Shown piece by piece: positions 20,440-32,896 of a stretch of DNA of 64,000 nucleotides (positions are counted from its first letter, which is position 1; every line of letters begins with the position of its first letter). Source of the stretch: Portulaca oleracea (lineage: Eukaryota; Streptophyta; Magnoliopsida; Caryophyllales; Portulacaceae); the NCBI GenBank assembly GCA_029582165.1, contig CM055870.1, forward strand, positions 18,292,332 through 18,356,331, read 5' to 3'. The translations under genes were made by a program, and so were the position numbers. The notes under the pieces were generated by a model, which did not search any database, had not been told where the DNA came from, and saw only the letters and a list, made by a program, of their open reading frames with translations.

Positions 20440-23400
20440 TTTCACTCCTTCAAATCATTTTATTCAAGTGTTTCCAATTGAAGAAGTAGAGAATCATATT
20501 CTATTCAATGGTTTCTACAAACAATATACACATTTCATTTATCATGCTAAAGGGGACATCCTTGACCATGTAAGGAATAGAGAGAACAGAAGTCGAGAAG
20601 TTATTGAGGATCCGATTGATCTAAGAGGCCAAGATGATATGAATGGGTTATTCAGAGTAGTGTTTAGAGTTTATATACCTTGTCCTAATAATGACATTAT
20701 ACATAATGTGGTATATGAACCATTAAACAAGGGGAAAAACCTTCTAATATGTATAATGACGAAATTCCCTCGCAGCTATTTTGTGAATCACCAACTTCAT
20801 TATGGATGATGAAGAAAAAGTGAAGTATCATAAGTTGTTGGAAGCTTCCAATGAGCCACTTTATGATGGTAGTAGCACCTTCTCCAAATTATCTTTCTTT
20901 GGCGCTTACTTCATATGGAATGGATGTTCGATGGGTTAGCCGAGTCATTTACCATGTTGATCAAACTTTTAGGAAATGTCTTCCCTTAAATAATTCATTT
21001 CCCTTCCTCTTATTATGAAGCTAAGAAGATGATTAAGAACTTGGGTCTTGGGTATGAAAAGATTGATGCTTGCCCTAATGATTGCATTCTATATTGGGGT
21101 GAGTTTGCTGCAAAAGATAGTTGTCATATTTGTGGTATGTCGAGATGGAAGATAGTAAAGGCTAAGGATGGTCAAATATCTGAGGGAAACATGAACACTA
21201 AAGTGGGAGATCATCCAGCTAAGGTTATGCGTTACTTCCCCCTAATACCTAGGCTAATGAAGATTTACATGTCACATAAGTCGGCTAAACAAATGAGGTG
21301 ACATGATAGAGATCGTGTGAAGGATTGAAAATTAGGACATCCAGCTGATGGTGAAGCAAGGAGGAATTTTGATGCCATGAGTTCTGATTTTGCTTACGAT
21401 CCTCGCAATGTTAGCTTTGTTCTTACTAGTGATTGCTTTAATCCTTACCATCTTATGAATACAACCTACATTACATGGCTTGTGGTATTGGTCTCGTGTA
21501 ATTTACCACCACTGTTATGTATGAAGTCATCATCATTTATTCTTTTAATGATTATTCATGGAAAATCAAGTCCAGGAAATAATACTGATGTGTATTTGCA
21601 ACCACTAATACATGAGTTGAAATTGTTGTGGGATGGTGTGGTTACTTTTGATGCTTATAGCAACGAATACTTTAATATGCGAGTCGCTTTAAGATTTTCC
21701 AGCTTATGCCATATTATCCGGTTGTAGTACGAAGGGTTATAAAGCATATCCATCATGTGTTGATAACACACATACATACATGTTTGATGATAAAATTTGC
21801 TACATAGGTCATCTAAGATGTTTTCCTCAAAATCATCCTTATTGATCTCAGAGCCAATTATTTGATGGGGCCCAAGAACATAGTGATGCCCCGGGTATTA
21901 CAGATGGGGCGCGCAACAATTGAAAAAACGATAAGATATAGTTAGTTTTGTTCATGACAAAGCAACGAAGGTCTCTAAGAACAGGGGAAGACCACAAGCA
22001 AACGCATCAACCTCTAAAGTCGGAGATAACCCTTACAATGATAGTGGTGTTGCTGATAATTTCTTTGGAACAAGAAAAACATATTTTTTTAGTTACCCAA
22101 TTAAGACATAATTTGGATGTCATACCTATTGAGAAGAATGTGTGTGGTAATTTGTTGGGTACTTTCTCAGTTACAGATAGGAAAAGTAGAGATGATGAGA
22201 ACATAAATTAAGTTTTCGAGGAGATTGGGATAAAACCTCATCTTTGGCTTAAACCTTGTCTTGATCGAGAACCTCATCTTTGGAAGAGAAAGACAAATTG
22301 TTGAAAGTTCTATAGAAACTTAGAGTTTCAGATGGCTATGGGTCTAATGTCTCTAGATTCATCAATATGAAACAACGCAAAATCTTAAATCTTAGGAGTC
22401 ATGATAATCATGTTTTAATACAAGATATCCTTCATGTCTCTTTAGGATCATCACAAGCAACAAAAGTGGTTGACCTAATTTCATACTTGTCCTTATTTGT
22501 CAAGTATGTGTGCTCACCTACACTTGATTTGGATGAACTAGAGGAAGTTCACTTGAAGCTTATTTTAACTCTATGCGAGATGGAAAAGGAATTTCCTCCA
22601 ACCTTTTTTACTATCATGGTCCATCTCATAATTCATTTGGTAGAGGAGGTTAAACTTGGTAGCCCCATTCATTATAGATGGATGTACCATATTGATAGGT
22701 AACAATGTTATGCATATGTTTTTCACTTTTTCTTTTGTCTTAGATTGTTTTTTTTTTTTAAAAAAAAATTACAACATCTTGGAAAAAGGTACCTAGCCCG
22801 TTTGAAAGCATATGCCACTAATAAAGCCCAACTAGAAGGATCCATGGCAGAAGACTATATTCTTCAAGAAACAATTATTTTTTTGTTCGATCTTCTTGGA
22901 AGGACTAGACACCATATTCTCTAGAAGCAAAAGGAATGATGATTGTAATGCTGATAAGAGTATGTACTTATTTAACTCAAATGGTCGAGCGGTTTGGATG
23001 GAGAAGATATGTCTAGATGATAAGAGTGTAAGGCAAGCACGTCGTTATGTATTGCTTCATTAGATTATATGAAAGAGCTTTTTGAGTAAGTGTTGTGTAT
23101 TATAACACTCCACTGAACGATTTTCAATTTAATTGATTTAATTTAATAAGATATTACTTTTTTAAATTACATTAAGGAATTCTTAAATTACAAGGAAGCA
23201 AGTCAAGGTTCATCAGATACTGTGAATGAAGTCATTCAAAGTGATTGGATAATTACTGAGTTTGGTATATGGCTGCGAAATCAGGTTATGTTCTTCTCTG
23301 TAGTAGGTAGCTCATGGATCTGTATAATGTTATATGTAACTAACAATATATAACGTTTGTTTTTGACAACATAGGTGGAATACATTGATGTGAGCACACC

Positions 23401-23870
23401 AGAAGGAGAATTAAGAAAAGTGTTAGCTAGTGGGTTAAACCATATGACTAAAATGCTAAAAAGCTTTTAGGTTAATGGCTATAAATTCCAAACTGTTGAT
23501 CGTGAACAGAACCAAAAGGCACAAAATTCTAGAGTTATGGTAGAGGCGGATGGACTTGTTTACTATGGAAAACTCAAAGATATCTACGAATTATATTATA
23601 ACGGGACATATAAAGTTGTGGTTTTCCGTTGTGATTGGGTAGACATTAATAAGGGTGTCCGAACGTATAGAAATGGTCATGTGTGTGTCAGCTTCTCAAA
23701 GTCGCTCATGTATATAGGTCGATGTTTACATGATTATCCATTTGTCTTCTCATCCTAAGCAAAACAGGTTTTTTTTATGTGGAAGATAAGAGGCAAAAAG
23801 GATGGTTACATGTTATTAAAACCAAGGCTAGAGACTTATTTGATCTAGGAGAGGATGCTTCATAGTTTAA
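20440..23870 (+). pseudogene. CACTA (En/Spm) Tnp2-type transposase, truncated and broken
   Basis: Plus-strand fragments in several frames follow the order of plant CACTA transposases. First comes the end of the transposase-associated domain (EEVENHILFNGFYKQYTHF, 20479-20560). Tnp2 follows: YEKIDACPNDCILYWGEF and CHICGMSRWK (21029-21301), then LTSDCFNPYHLMNTTY and PGNNTDVYLQPLIHELKLLW (21377-21727). A DUF4218-like part has HLIIHLVEEVKLGSPIHYRW (22367-22702). A DUF4216-like part (23380-23870) has YYGKLKDIYELYYNGTYKVV and VFYVEDKRQKGW. The transposase would bind the element termini and cut. It lacks its N-terminus and has many stops, so it is inactive. Confidence 0.85.
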
Positions 23871-24274
23871 TTTTGGAATTTAGCATATGAACATTTTGTT
23901 TCAATTGGCCTCTATTGTTTTAGTACAAATCATTGTTTATTAAAATAAATGGACAACGCCATGTTTGACATGATATAATGCTTCTATTTTGGCTACACTA
24001 ATTTCAAGTTCTTGTCTGTTTTGTTTTGTTTTTTTAAAGTTGCCTAGCTTTGACTTGTTGCCTCCATGACTTGAAGTGCAGAAATATCTAATTAGATGTC
24101 AATTTTGTGAATCCCCATGGTATCAACCTTAACCATGCTTCATGTATTAGGGTTATATTGTTTCTGCCTGAAGTGTCATAGTGTGTGTTTACTGTTTTTT
24201 TTCTTGATTTTCTTGGTTTTATTCAAATATTTAAATTGATTTTCCATGTACGCCAACCATTAATTATTAGGTGA

Positions 24275-26380
24275 GTGCACAAGATGAGTTACAGGAAAGA
24301 GAAAACGCTTCAACTATTGGTTAGTCGTTCATCTGGAGCACGACAATCACTTACCCATCCTGATTCGGGTGGTACTGTTGGAGCTGCATCAAGCATGACA
24401 CCAACTATGAAGCCACAAACACAACCTCCTTCCTCCATGACAACATCAAAATCAGTAGGGCAAAAGACAACCTTAGAGGCACACCAATCTACTGCATAAA
24501 GGCATCAAAGAAGGTTGTATGTCAACCACCAATTGAACCAACTACATCTAATACAACTTGGAAACAAGTAGTGCAACAACCTCCATCACCACATGTTCTC
24601 TGGCAAACTCCAGCTTGGGGAGCTTCAAAATAGGTGCTACAACAATGACCACCTGGGGTTAGATAGATCAATAGGACAATTGCCCCAAACCACAGGGAAA
24701 AATGTCCAGATAGGTGATGCAGCAAACAAGCAATCAGGTAAGCATCAACATTATTTATCTTGCGTACAATTTAAGAACTGATTGTGTTCTAACTAAAAAT
24801 TTTGACCTCCTTAGAATCTCATAAAATGCTTAAGCAACCTCCTCCCGCTCGAGATTCAACATCAAAAGAATTTGCCCAGTCTAATCGTACTGGAGAATAG
24901 CGACGTACACTTCTCTATTACCTTTGTGCCCAAATATTTAGTTTTTGTTCTTAATTTTAATTCCCAGTATTTAGCTTTATTTAACACAATATCATTTGCA
25001 ATGATTTCAACATATCAGCGAGTGGTGCAACAATGTCTTATCATGTCAGATTCAACGAAACAACCAACTCCACGGCCTACCAATTGTCCATCACAATGTA
25101 TGCATGTCTCTTACTAGTTAATCACTAACTTTTAGTCATGATATTTAGAATTACGATTTTATTTTTCTGTTACCTTTAATTCTTATTAAATATTGACTTC
25201 CTTAGCATCTCAGCAAGTGCTTAAGGATCTCCTCTCATGTGAGATTCAACATCAAAAGAAGTTGTCAAATCTAATCGTACTAGAGAATTGCGACGTGCAC
25301 TTCTCTGTTACTTTATGGCCTCAATATTTAGCTTTTAGGTGTTCATTTTGTTCTTACTATTAATTTCAAGTATTTAGCTTTGTCGAACATCAGCTCCATT
25401 ACTATGGTTTCAGCATATCAACAAGTGTTGCAACATGATCCTGTCATGCCAGATTCAACAAAACAATCATATATCCAGCTTACCAATTGTCTGTTACAAC
25501 ATATGCATGTCTATTACTTGTTAATCCTTTTCTTAATCATGATACTTAGAATTTAAGAGTTTATTTTGCTTTTGCTTTTTTAATTCTAAAATTTAGCTAT
25601 TGTTGAACTTAATATTTCATTTACAACAGTTTCAGCATTTGCTCGATGTTTCAACAATGTCCTCTCATGCGGGATTTGACATCAAAACAAGATGTGGGGC
25701 CTACTGTTACTTGTGACTCGCGATGTGTGCATCTTTCTTACTTTTCTAATCCTAGTATTTAATTTGTATGAGCTAATTGTCTTGGTTTATAATATTAGTA
25801 TGTATTTTTTAAACTTTAACCTACATCTCATCTACAATGATGTCAGCACCTTAATGAATGCCTCAAAAACCTCCTCTTGAGAGAGATTGAACAATAGAGT
25901 CGCTCATTTCCCCAACTAAGATAACATTTGGCCCTTTTCAGAAGTCCACCTCTACTATCTCATCACATACACCTTTTAAGACTCCATCATCAACTATGCC
26001 TAATATTTCAAGAGCAACATATGAGGACTTGCAACATAAAGAGAACAAAGGGTCGATTGGTCAAGATGGGCATCAAGTTGTGGAGCAAGACATAGGCTCA
26101 ACTAGCAAGGGCGTACAACAGGAAGTGCAGCAAAACATAGGGTTCGTCGGGCAGAATGTGCAAAAGGAAGTGCAACAAAACAAAGGCACAACTTGTCAAA
26201 TGTCAAGCACAAAGTCACCCTCAAATGGAAATAGTAAAAGCGTCAAACATCCAATTGTGGACAAAGACAGTGGGAGTGGTCAAGGGGTAAACAAAAAGAC
26301 ATGCACATCCAAGAGCACAAGATCACGTGGAGTCAACTTGAGTGATAAGATTTAGTTTGATGACCAAGAGGAGGTGATAA
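24275..26380 (+). pseudogene. CACTA second gene, 5' exons (Gln/Ser/Thr-rich)
   Basis: Downstream of the transposase, frames at 24275-24499 and 25996-26355 encode low-complexity Gln/Ser/Thr/Pro-rich peptides. The latter repeats a VQQEVQQNIG/VQKEVQQNKG motif and ends in a basic KKTCTSKSTRSRG stretch. In CACTA elements a second gene encoding a regulatory or DNA-binding protein commonly follows the transposase, and the Transposase_24-like part follows at 27460-28300. Between the two frames lie six exon-like tandem repeats. Exon boundaries could not be fixed and stops are present. Confidence 0.5.
24813..25900 (+). repeat. Six tandem exon-like repeats of about 200 bp
   Basis: Six diverged copies begin near 24813, 25003, 25203, 25405, 25628 and 25841. 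Each has a head similar to TTTCAGCATATCAACAAGTG, then a CTCATG.GAGATTCAACATCAAAA-like stretch, then a T-rich intron-like tail. Copies 1 and 3 are most alike (shared CTAATCGTACT.GAGAAT), as are copies 2 and 4 (shared CCAATTGTC and ATGCATGTC), so an approximately 390-bp pair was probably duplicated after the first duplication. Spacing is 190-225 bp. Confidence 0.75.
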
Positions 26381-26386
26381 CCATTG

Positions 26387-28609
26387 GTAAAATTCTATCA
26401 TCTCTTCGCTTTTCCTTAAGTGTGATCAACTCTTGAATTGTTACTAATTTGATACAAAATTATTAGGTTTGTCTGTGTATCTGTGCTATTTATTGTTTGT
26501 GTGTCTGTGATATATATATTTATTGCTTACCTGTTATGTTTCAGTTTGTGCATTTATTCCCCGATTGTTACTGTTCTTATACAAGATTAGATCTCTATTT
26601 AGTAATTACTTTGGTGTTTCATCACATTTATTGTGTTGTGATACAGAAACATTAATTAATTGTCTGAATTGCTGCCAAATATTTGGATCACACTAAATTC
26701 TAGTCTCATTAAATTCTGTTTGACAACATTTATTATGTGGCGATACAGCCGATACGAATAGAACTATTGATGCTTAATTGCTAAGAATTGATAGAATAAT
26801 TTGTAATTACTAATATTGTCCATTAATTCTGGAGATCCCTCAAAAGAAAGAGTAATTGCTAAATACTTTTTCACCTCATTTATTCTCCATCTAATCAATA
26901 GTTGTATGTGTTTGTATGCCACAAATTTGAATTATTACTAATCTGAATTGATGCTGAACTAATTAGTTTTAGTAATCACTTATCTGAATTGTTACTAATC
27001 AGTAGTTATTTAGTAATTACTGATTAGTTTTGTTAAGACATTTTATTTTGCTTAGACATTGCACAAATAGCATCAACGCTCAACAACATAAACAGGATTA
27101 AACAAAATTGAACTATCTGCCCAGGACACTAAGAAGAATCTATTATAGAGTTGAAATTGATTATCTAGCAAGTGAAGTAATTCATTAAAATAATGATTAA
27201 TTAGATGGTCTCACGAGTAACTCGATTTGTATGGCTTTTTTCATAGATGCTCTTGGAAATGAAGAGGTAATAAAATGCATAATTTAACCTCGAGATGTCA
27301 TGACTTACAAACAGGGCGTGAGGTTTGTAGCTACATTTAATAGTTTTGACCAGCTATTCAAAAGGGAGGCTACATTTTTGTTAGATTTCATGGATACATT
27401 GCAAAGCAAGAAAGGTTTTGCCCCCTCGGGGCAGTTACATTTCATAAATTGAAGTAATCCTATAAAACAAACATTGTCGAGATGGTCCGAGTAACTATCT
27501 GATACTCTATAATTTATAACTAAATGAAAATAGGATAGTTTGATGATACTTGGCTCAATTAACTTTCATAATATATTTTCCTTTTAATTATTACACAGTC
27601 CAAGTTTGTGTGTACGAATACTGACAAGTTCAATCGCCTAATTCTCAAATATGTTGTCAAGCATTTCAAGTAATTTAGATACACTTTGAAGAAGAAACAC
27701 TTTAAACCTGGAAAGATAAGAGAAGATTTGGATCAAGATATTCCAATAGGACACTCCCTTGTTGGAGGATGGAGGGACTTGGTTGACTATTGGTATTCAG
27801 AGTGGAGTGAGGTACGTACTTGTTACTACAGTTTGATTTTATTATCTTTTATAGCCTTAATAAGTGCTTATTGTTATTTAATTTTGTATTTTAGATTCCC
27901 CATTTAGTTACAGTTCTTTCCCCCTGTATGTAGGAGTTGGTCGACCTCAGTCGAGATGCATGGGTATCACAAACTCATTGTCATACTACTGGTTCTAAAA
28001 GTTATGCAGATATGCATGTTGATTTTGTATGCATTCTGTTATCTCTTTTTTAAAACATTGCTATTTTTGCATGCATTTTCTGTTTCTTTTTTAATCCCTA
28101 AAAGATATTAAAGTCCAACTTGCAATTGTATGTATATATGGATTTTGTGATAAGCGTTGAAATTAAACGCTAAAGAGCACAACAGAGAGCCAACACAAGT
28201 TATTCGAAATATAACATATAATGAAGACGAAGATGGCTTTATCGCTGGCACAATCATCGAAGAATTTCTAGTATATATTCCTATTATTAAATATGGGCTT
28301 AAAGTTGTTTTTCTTGACTTGAGTACAATTATAATATGTAAACCATTTTCCTCTTATATTGTGGTAGAATGATACAAAATCGAAGGTTGTAAAACGACCC
28401 CTTAACTCTTCCCCCTTAAAGAAAGTTGTAATTGAAACTAAGGTCTTCAATGATCTTATGTATGAAGATGAGAACCCTAAACGACCCGTTGGCTGTGGCA
28501 TTAGATTCGGACAAAGTGACGTTTTTTGGTGTAAATGGTATGCTCCGGAAAATGGGTCATTCTTTTGGTCACCATGATTAAAATGTGGAACCCAAGCGCG
28601 CGGAAAAGG
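26387..28609 (+). repeat. Left arm of a 4.5-kb palindrome
   Basis: This 2.2-kb arm is repeated in inverted orientation at 28780-30846. Matches run the whole way. The inner end CCCAAGCG...AAAAGG pairs with CCTTTGTGG...CGCTTGGG (28780-28798). The outer end GGTAAAATTCTATCATC pairs with GATTGATAAAATTCTTTCATC read on the other strand near 30830-30846. The arms differ by substitutions and small indels, so the duplication is not new. The left arm is continuous with the CACTA second gene and is probably the original. Confidence 0.85.
27460..28300 (+). pseudogene. Transposase_24-like domain of the CACTA second gene
   Basis: Exon-like fragments: KKKHFKPGKIREDLDQDIPI then WRDLVDYWYSEWSE (27686-27815), after a plausible intron ELVDLSRDAWVSQTHCHTTG and SKSYADMHVDF (27935-28027), then EHNREPTQV (28165-28200). 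The order W..L..W, HTTGSKS and REPT resembles the plant Transposase_24 family (Pfam PF03004) found in CACTA elements. Its biochemical role is unclear. The gene lies in the left palindrome arm and an inverted copy faces it. Confidence 0.6.
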
Positions 28610-28779
28610 GTGTAGTTACACATAAAGCCCTAGCCTCCGGAAAAGGTTCGACTTTAGTAGCAACCTGATCAACGATCATAATTAAGGCTGCCTCAGTAGC
28701 ATCTAGGAGTTTTTAGTAGCTTCTCCGTTTCGTGCAACCCTCAACAATCTTAAGGTCAGGGCATTATATGATTCTACAT

Positions 28780-30846
28780 CCTTTGTGGCACGCTTGGGTT
28801 CCACATTGTCATCATGGTGACCAAAAGAATGACCCCTTTTACGGAGGGTACCATTTACACCAAAAACGTCACTTCGTCAAACTCCAAAGCCATAGCCAAC
28901 GGGTCGTTTAGGGTTCTCACCTTCATATATAAGATCATCAAAGCCCTCATTTTCAATTATAGCTTTCTTTAAGGGGAAGAGTTAAGGAGCCATTTTGGAA
29001 CCTCTGATTTTGCATAATTCTACCACAATAAAAAAGGAAAATGGTATACATATTATAATTGTACTCAAGTCAAGAAAAACAACTTTAAGTCAATAGTTAA
29101 TAATAGGAATATATACTAGAAATTCGTTGGTGCTTGTGTCAGCGATAAAGCCATCTTCGTCTTTATTATATGTTATTTCGAATAACTTTACTTGTGTTGA
29201 TTCTCTGTTGTGCTCCTTAACCTTTAATTTCTACGCTCATCATAAAATCCATATATACATACAATTGCAAATTGGACTTTAATATCTTTTAGGGAAAAAA
29301 AGAGAAACAGAAATAGCAAATGTTTAAAATAAAAAAAGAGAGAAGAGAATGCATACAAAATCAGCACGCATATCTGCATAACTTTTAGAACCAGTAGTAT
29401 GACAATGAGTTTGTAATGCTCATGCGTCTCAACCGTTGTCGGCCAACTCCTACATACAGGGGGAAAGAACTGTAACTAAATTGGGAATCTAAGATACAAA
29501 ATTAAATAACAATAAGCACTTATGAAGGCTATAGAAGATAATAAAATCAAACTGTAGTAACAAGTATATACCTCACTCCACTCTGAATAGCAATAGTCAA
29601 CCGAGTCCCTCCATCCTCCGCTAGGGAGTGTCCTATTGGAATCTCTTGATCTAAATCTTCTCTTATTTTTCCAGGTTTAAAGTGTTTCTTCTTCAAAGTG
29701 TATCTAAATTGCATGCAATGCTTGGCAACATATTTAAGAATCAGACGATTAAACTTCTCAATGTTCGGACATACAAACTTGGACTGTACAATAATTAAAA
29801 GGAAAATATATTATGAAAGTTGATTGAGCTAAGTATCATTAAATTATCCTATTTTCATTTACTAATAAATTATAGAGTATCAGATAGTTACTCGGGTCAT
29901 CTCGTTAATGTCTGCTTTATAGGATTGCTTCAATTTATGAAATGTAAACTACCGCGAGGGGGCAAAGCCTTTCTTGCTTTGCAATGTATTCAAGAAATCT
30001 AACAAAAATATAGCCCCCCTTTTGAATGGGCTGGTCAAAACTATTAAATGTAGCTACAAACCTAATGCATTGTTGTGTAAGTCATGACATCTCGAGGTTG
30101 AATTATGCATTTTATTACCCCTTCATTTCCTTGAGCATCTATGAAAAAAGGCTTACAAATCGAGTTACTCGTGAGACCATCTAATTATTTACTATTTTAA
30201 TGAATTACTTCACTCGCTAGATAATCAATTTCAACTCCATAATGGATTCTTCGTAGTGTTCCGGTCAGATAGTTTAATCCTATTTGTGTCGTTGCTGTTT
30301 GTGCAATGTCTAAGCAAAATAAAATGTCTTAACAAAACAAGTCAGTAATTATTGAATAACTACTGATCAGTAACAATTCAGATTTGTGGTGCACAGACAC
30401 ATATAACTATTGATTAGATGGAGAAAAAAATATGGTGAAATAGATTTTAGTAATTACTCTCTATTTTTTAGGAATCTCCAAAATTTATGGACTGTTATAT
30501 TACTAATTATTCTATTAATTCTGACCAATTTTGTATGAGTAGTTCTATTAGTATCGCCACACAATAAATGTGGTTAAACAAAAATACGTGACAGCAGAAT
30601 TTTGTGTGATCAAGAGATTTGACAGCAGTTCGGACAACTAATTAATGTATTAACACCATGGTAATTACTAATAGAGGCCTAATTTTGTATTAGATAAGTA
30701 GCAATTGTGGAATAAATGCATAAATTGAAATATAATAGGTAAGTAATAAATATATATAGCACAAACAAACAAACAATAAATAGCGCAGACAATAGTGGAG
30801 TTGATTAAACTTAAGGAAAAACAAAGGGATGAAAGAATTTTATCAA
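28780..30846 (-). repeat. Right arm of a 4.5-kb palindrome
   Basis: Inverted copy of 26387-28609, separated by a 170-bp unique spacer (28610-28779). It carries on the minus strand a diverged copy of the Transposase_24-like segment, with KKKHFKPGKIRE and IPIGHSL at about 29620-29700. It is shorter than the left arm because of deletions. It lacks the 5' exons of the CACTA gene, so it is a partial inverted duplicate. Confidence 0.85.
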
Positions 30847-30869
30847 TCTTCATTGCCAAAGATATTTTT

Positions 30870-32857
30870 AGTAGTGATTTTTGAAAGCCCTAATTCTTAA
30901 TTTGTATCTTACTAAAAGTGAATCCTCCGAAGTTTCTTGCGTAAATCATTAAATCTGTGTTGCCAAAGCTCAAATCATTAACGATCATTGCGATCCACAC
31001 ATTTACATGTAATTCAAATTTTCTGGTATAATTTTTAAAGGACAATGATGTCGTTACTTTAGAGGCTAGCTTCTTGAACTTTCAAACGATCTGTAATTTA
31101 TACTTGGATAATATGATACATGTCTTGATTCAAGACATCACCTATAATTCATTTTTTGATTATATTTTCTCTTGTTATTATATATATTTATTAACTATAA
31201 GAGTACATTATTCATTGACTATGTCAACAAAATGAGTGATAACCTAATCATATCATTCATAATTTAAAAAAAAAAACACACACACACACTTTTTATGCAT
31301 TTTTCTATATTTATGAAAACAATGTAAACAAAAAAAAAAAAATCTTTAGTTCATGAGTAGTAGTAACCCTCAAAGTAATGAAACATATATTTATAATGGT
31401 TCAAATATGCTTATATTTAATTTTAATGCTGATTTAAGTTAAATTCAAGATGATTATAACCATCTTGATTCAAGACACTTATTATTTTCATTTATTATTT
31501 TTAAGATTTAAAATAATATAAATATATTTTCAGTAAGTACATATATTTATTAATTATAACTGCATAAAATTTAATAACTACGTCTACAAATATAAATCAT
31601 ATTGTATCATCTACATTAGATATGACCTATCTTATGGGGTTTTAAAATTTATACAATGTGAGGTTTGGCAGAGCTAGAGGCGGGTGGTGGGGGCCATAAC
31701 ACCCCCATGCTCCAGGAAACCTATGTATTGAGAAAAATAGCTTGGTGGTTGGATGGTAATAAATTGAGAATATTTAATCTTTGGTCACAAGTTTAAATCT
31801 TAGAAGGACCAATTTTGTTTCAAAGCTTTCCCAATTTATTTATTCACTCATTTAACTTATTACTTTTTATTTCTTTTAATGTTTATTTTGTATGTACTTA
31901 TATCAACTATTTTATTTATTTGTCTTTGTTTTATTTTTTGAGTAGTCATTTCAACTAGATTATGAGTTAATTTTAACAATTATAATCTTAGATCTCAGCT
32001 TGTATCTGGTGTCTTATACATGTATGCATTCTTATTTCTCACTTTGCACTATATTAAATGCTATAGTTTTAAATATTTTAATAAATACTTTTCATAGACT
32101 TATATTTCCCTATTTTTCATTTTAATATTTCATTACGTGTTGTTCAAAAATATTTTTTTACTAACAGAATGAACCTCTTCATGTACTCTCATATATAAGA
32201 AGAAATTTGTCTATAGCTAAATCGCTCAGACCTCGCGTTATCGGACTACAATGGGATATGTTATTGTTCTTGTACTTGTAGCGTATTTCATTGTGACATC
32301 AAAAGTTAAATAAGTATCTTTGCTAACTATAAAAAGCTTGAATACAAGCTTAATAAACAAGTAAAAATGAATAATTTGAAAATTAAACTCATGATAAACA
32401 ATTGAAATAGTATTAATAAACCGGCACCCCCAATAAATTTTTTCTGGCTCCGCCCCTGATTAAATTTATTTTACCCCATATTTCAAATTTAATGTTTATA
32501 CTATTTGAGTTTTTAAATAGTCTCAATCTTTTGCCCCTTGGTTTTAATTTATTATTATCTTTTTCAAACTATTTACATTAATTTGTTACATTCTATTAAA
32601 AATTATTTATATTTTTAAATGGTAAAGGGAACTTTAATTGGAGTCAAAACTTCTAAATAGTATACAGAGAAAAAAAATATGTACTTTAAAATAGAGGGTA
32701 CTAAATTAAAATTAGGAAGTTAACAGAACATGATTTAGAAAACTTGAATAGTGTAAATACATACTAAATTTGATACAGAAAAGTAAAGAAATCAATGTTG
32801 CAAACATGAGGTAGTGTCGACCCTCAAACTAATTAATCATTTAATAACTTTATATAC

Positions 32858-32860
<3 letters not shown>
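30870..32860. other. AT-rich DNA; possible non-autonomous element 31667-32460
   Basis: No gene recognised. A GGCAGAGCTAGAGGCGGG-like segment at about 31667 and GGCTCCGCCCCTGA at about 32443-32456 are in opposite orientation, both ending in the GGGGCGGAGCCAG phrase common at plant transposon ends. An 8-bp target duplication was not found, so this is weak. The A-rich and CA run at 31265-31290 and phrases such as TCTTGATTCAAGACA (31122, 31465) recur. Confidence 0.35.
32816..32853 (+). repeat. Direct repeat flanking LINE, copy 1
   Basis: GTCGACCCTCAAACTAATTA followed by ATCATTTAATAACTTT; nearly identical to 34677-34713. The two copies flank the minus-strand LINE fragment but the right copy is offset by about 75 bp, so this is not a simple target duplication. 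Confidence 0.7.

Positions 32861-32862
<2 letters not shown>

Positions 32863-32893
<31 letters not shown>
32863..32893. repeat. (TA)n tract at LINE 3' tail
   Basis: An ACATATATA run directly next to the 3' end of the minus-strand LINE. It occupies the place where a poly(A) tail would be expected. Confidence 0.85.

Positions 32894-32894
<1 letters not shown>

Positions 32895-32896
<2 letters not shown>

Noticed and set aside
28268..28501. 77-codon minus-strand frame in the left palindrome arm
   Set aside because: Antisense of the CACTA second-gene segment; no independent support.
30867..30877. TAGTAGTG as a possible CACTA 3' end
   Set aside because: It lies just outside the right palindrome arm; no matching CACTA start or 3-bp target duplication was found.
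31745..31810. SINE or tRNA-like B box (GGTCACAAGTTTAAATC)
   Set aside because: No A box at the right distance, no cloverleaf and no poly(A) end were found.
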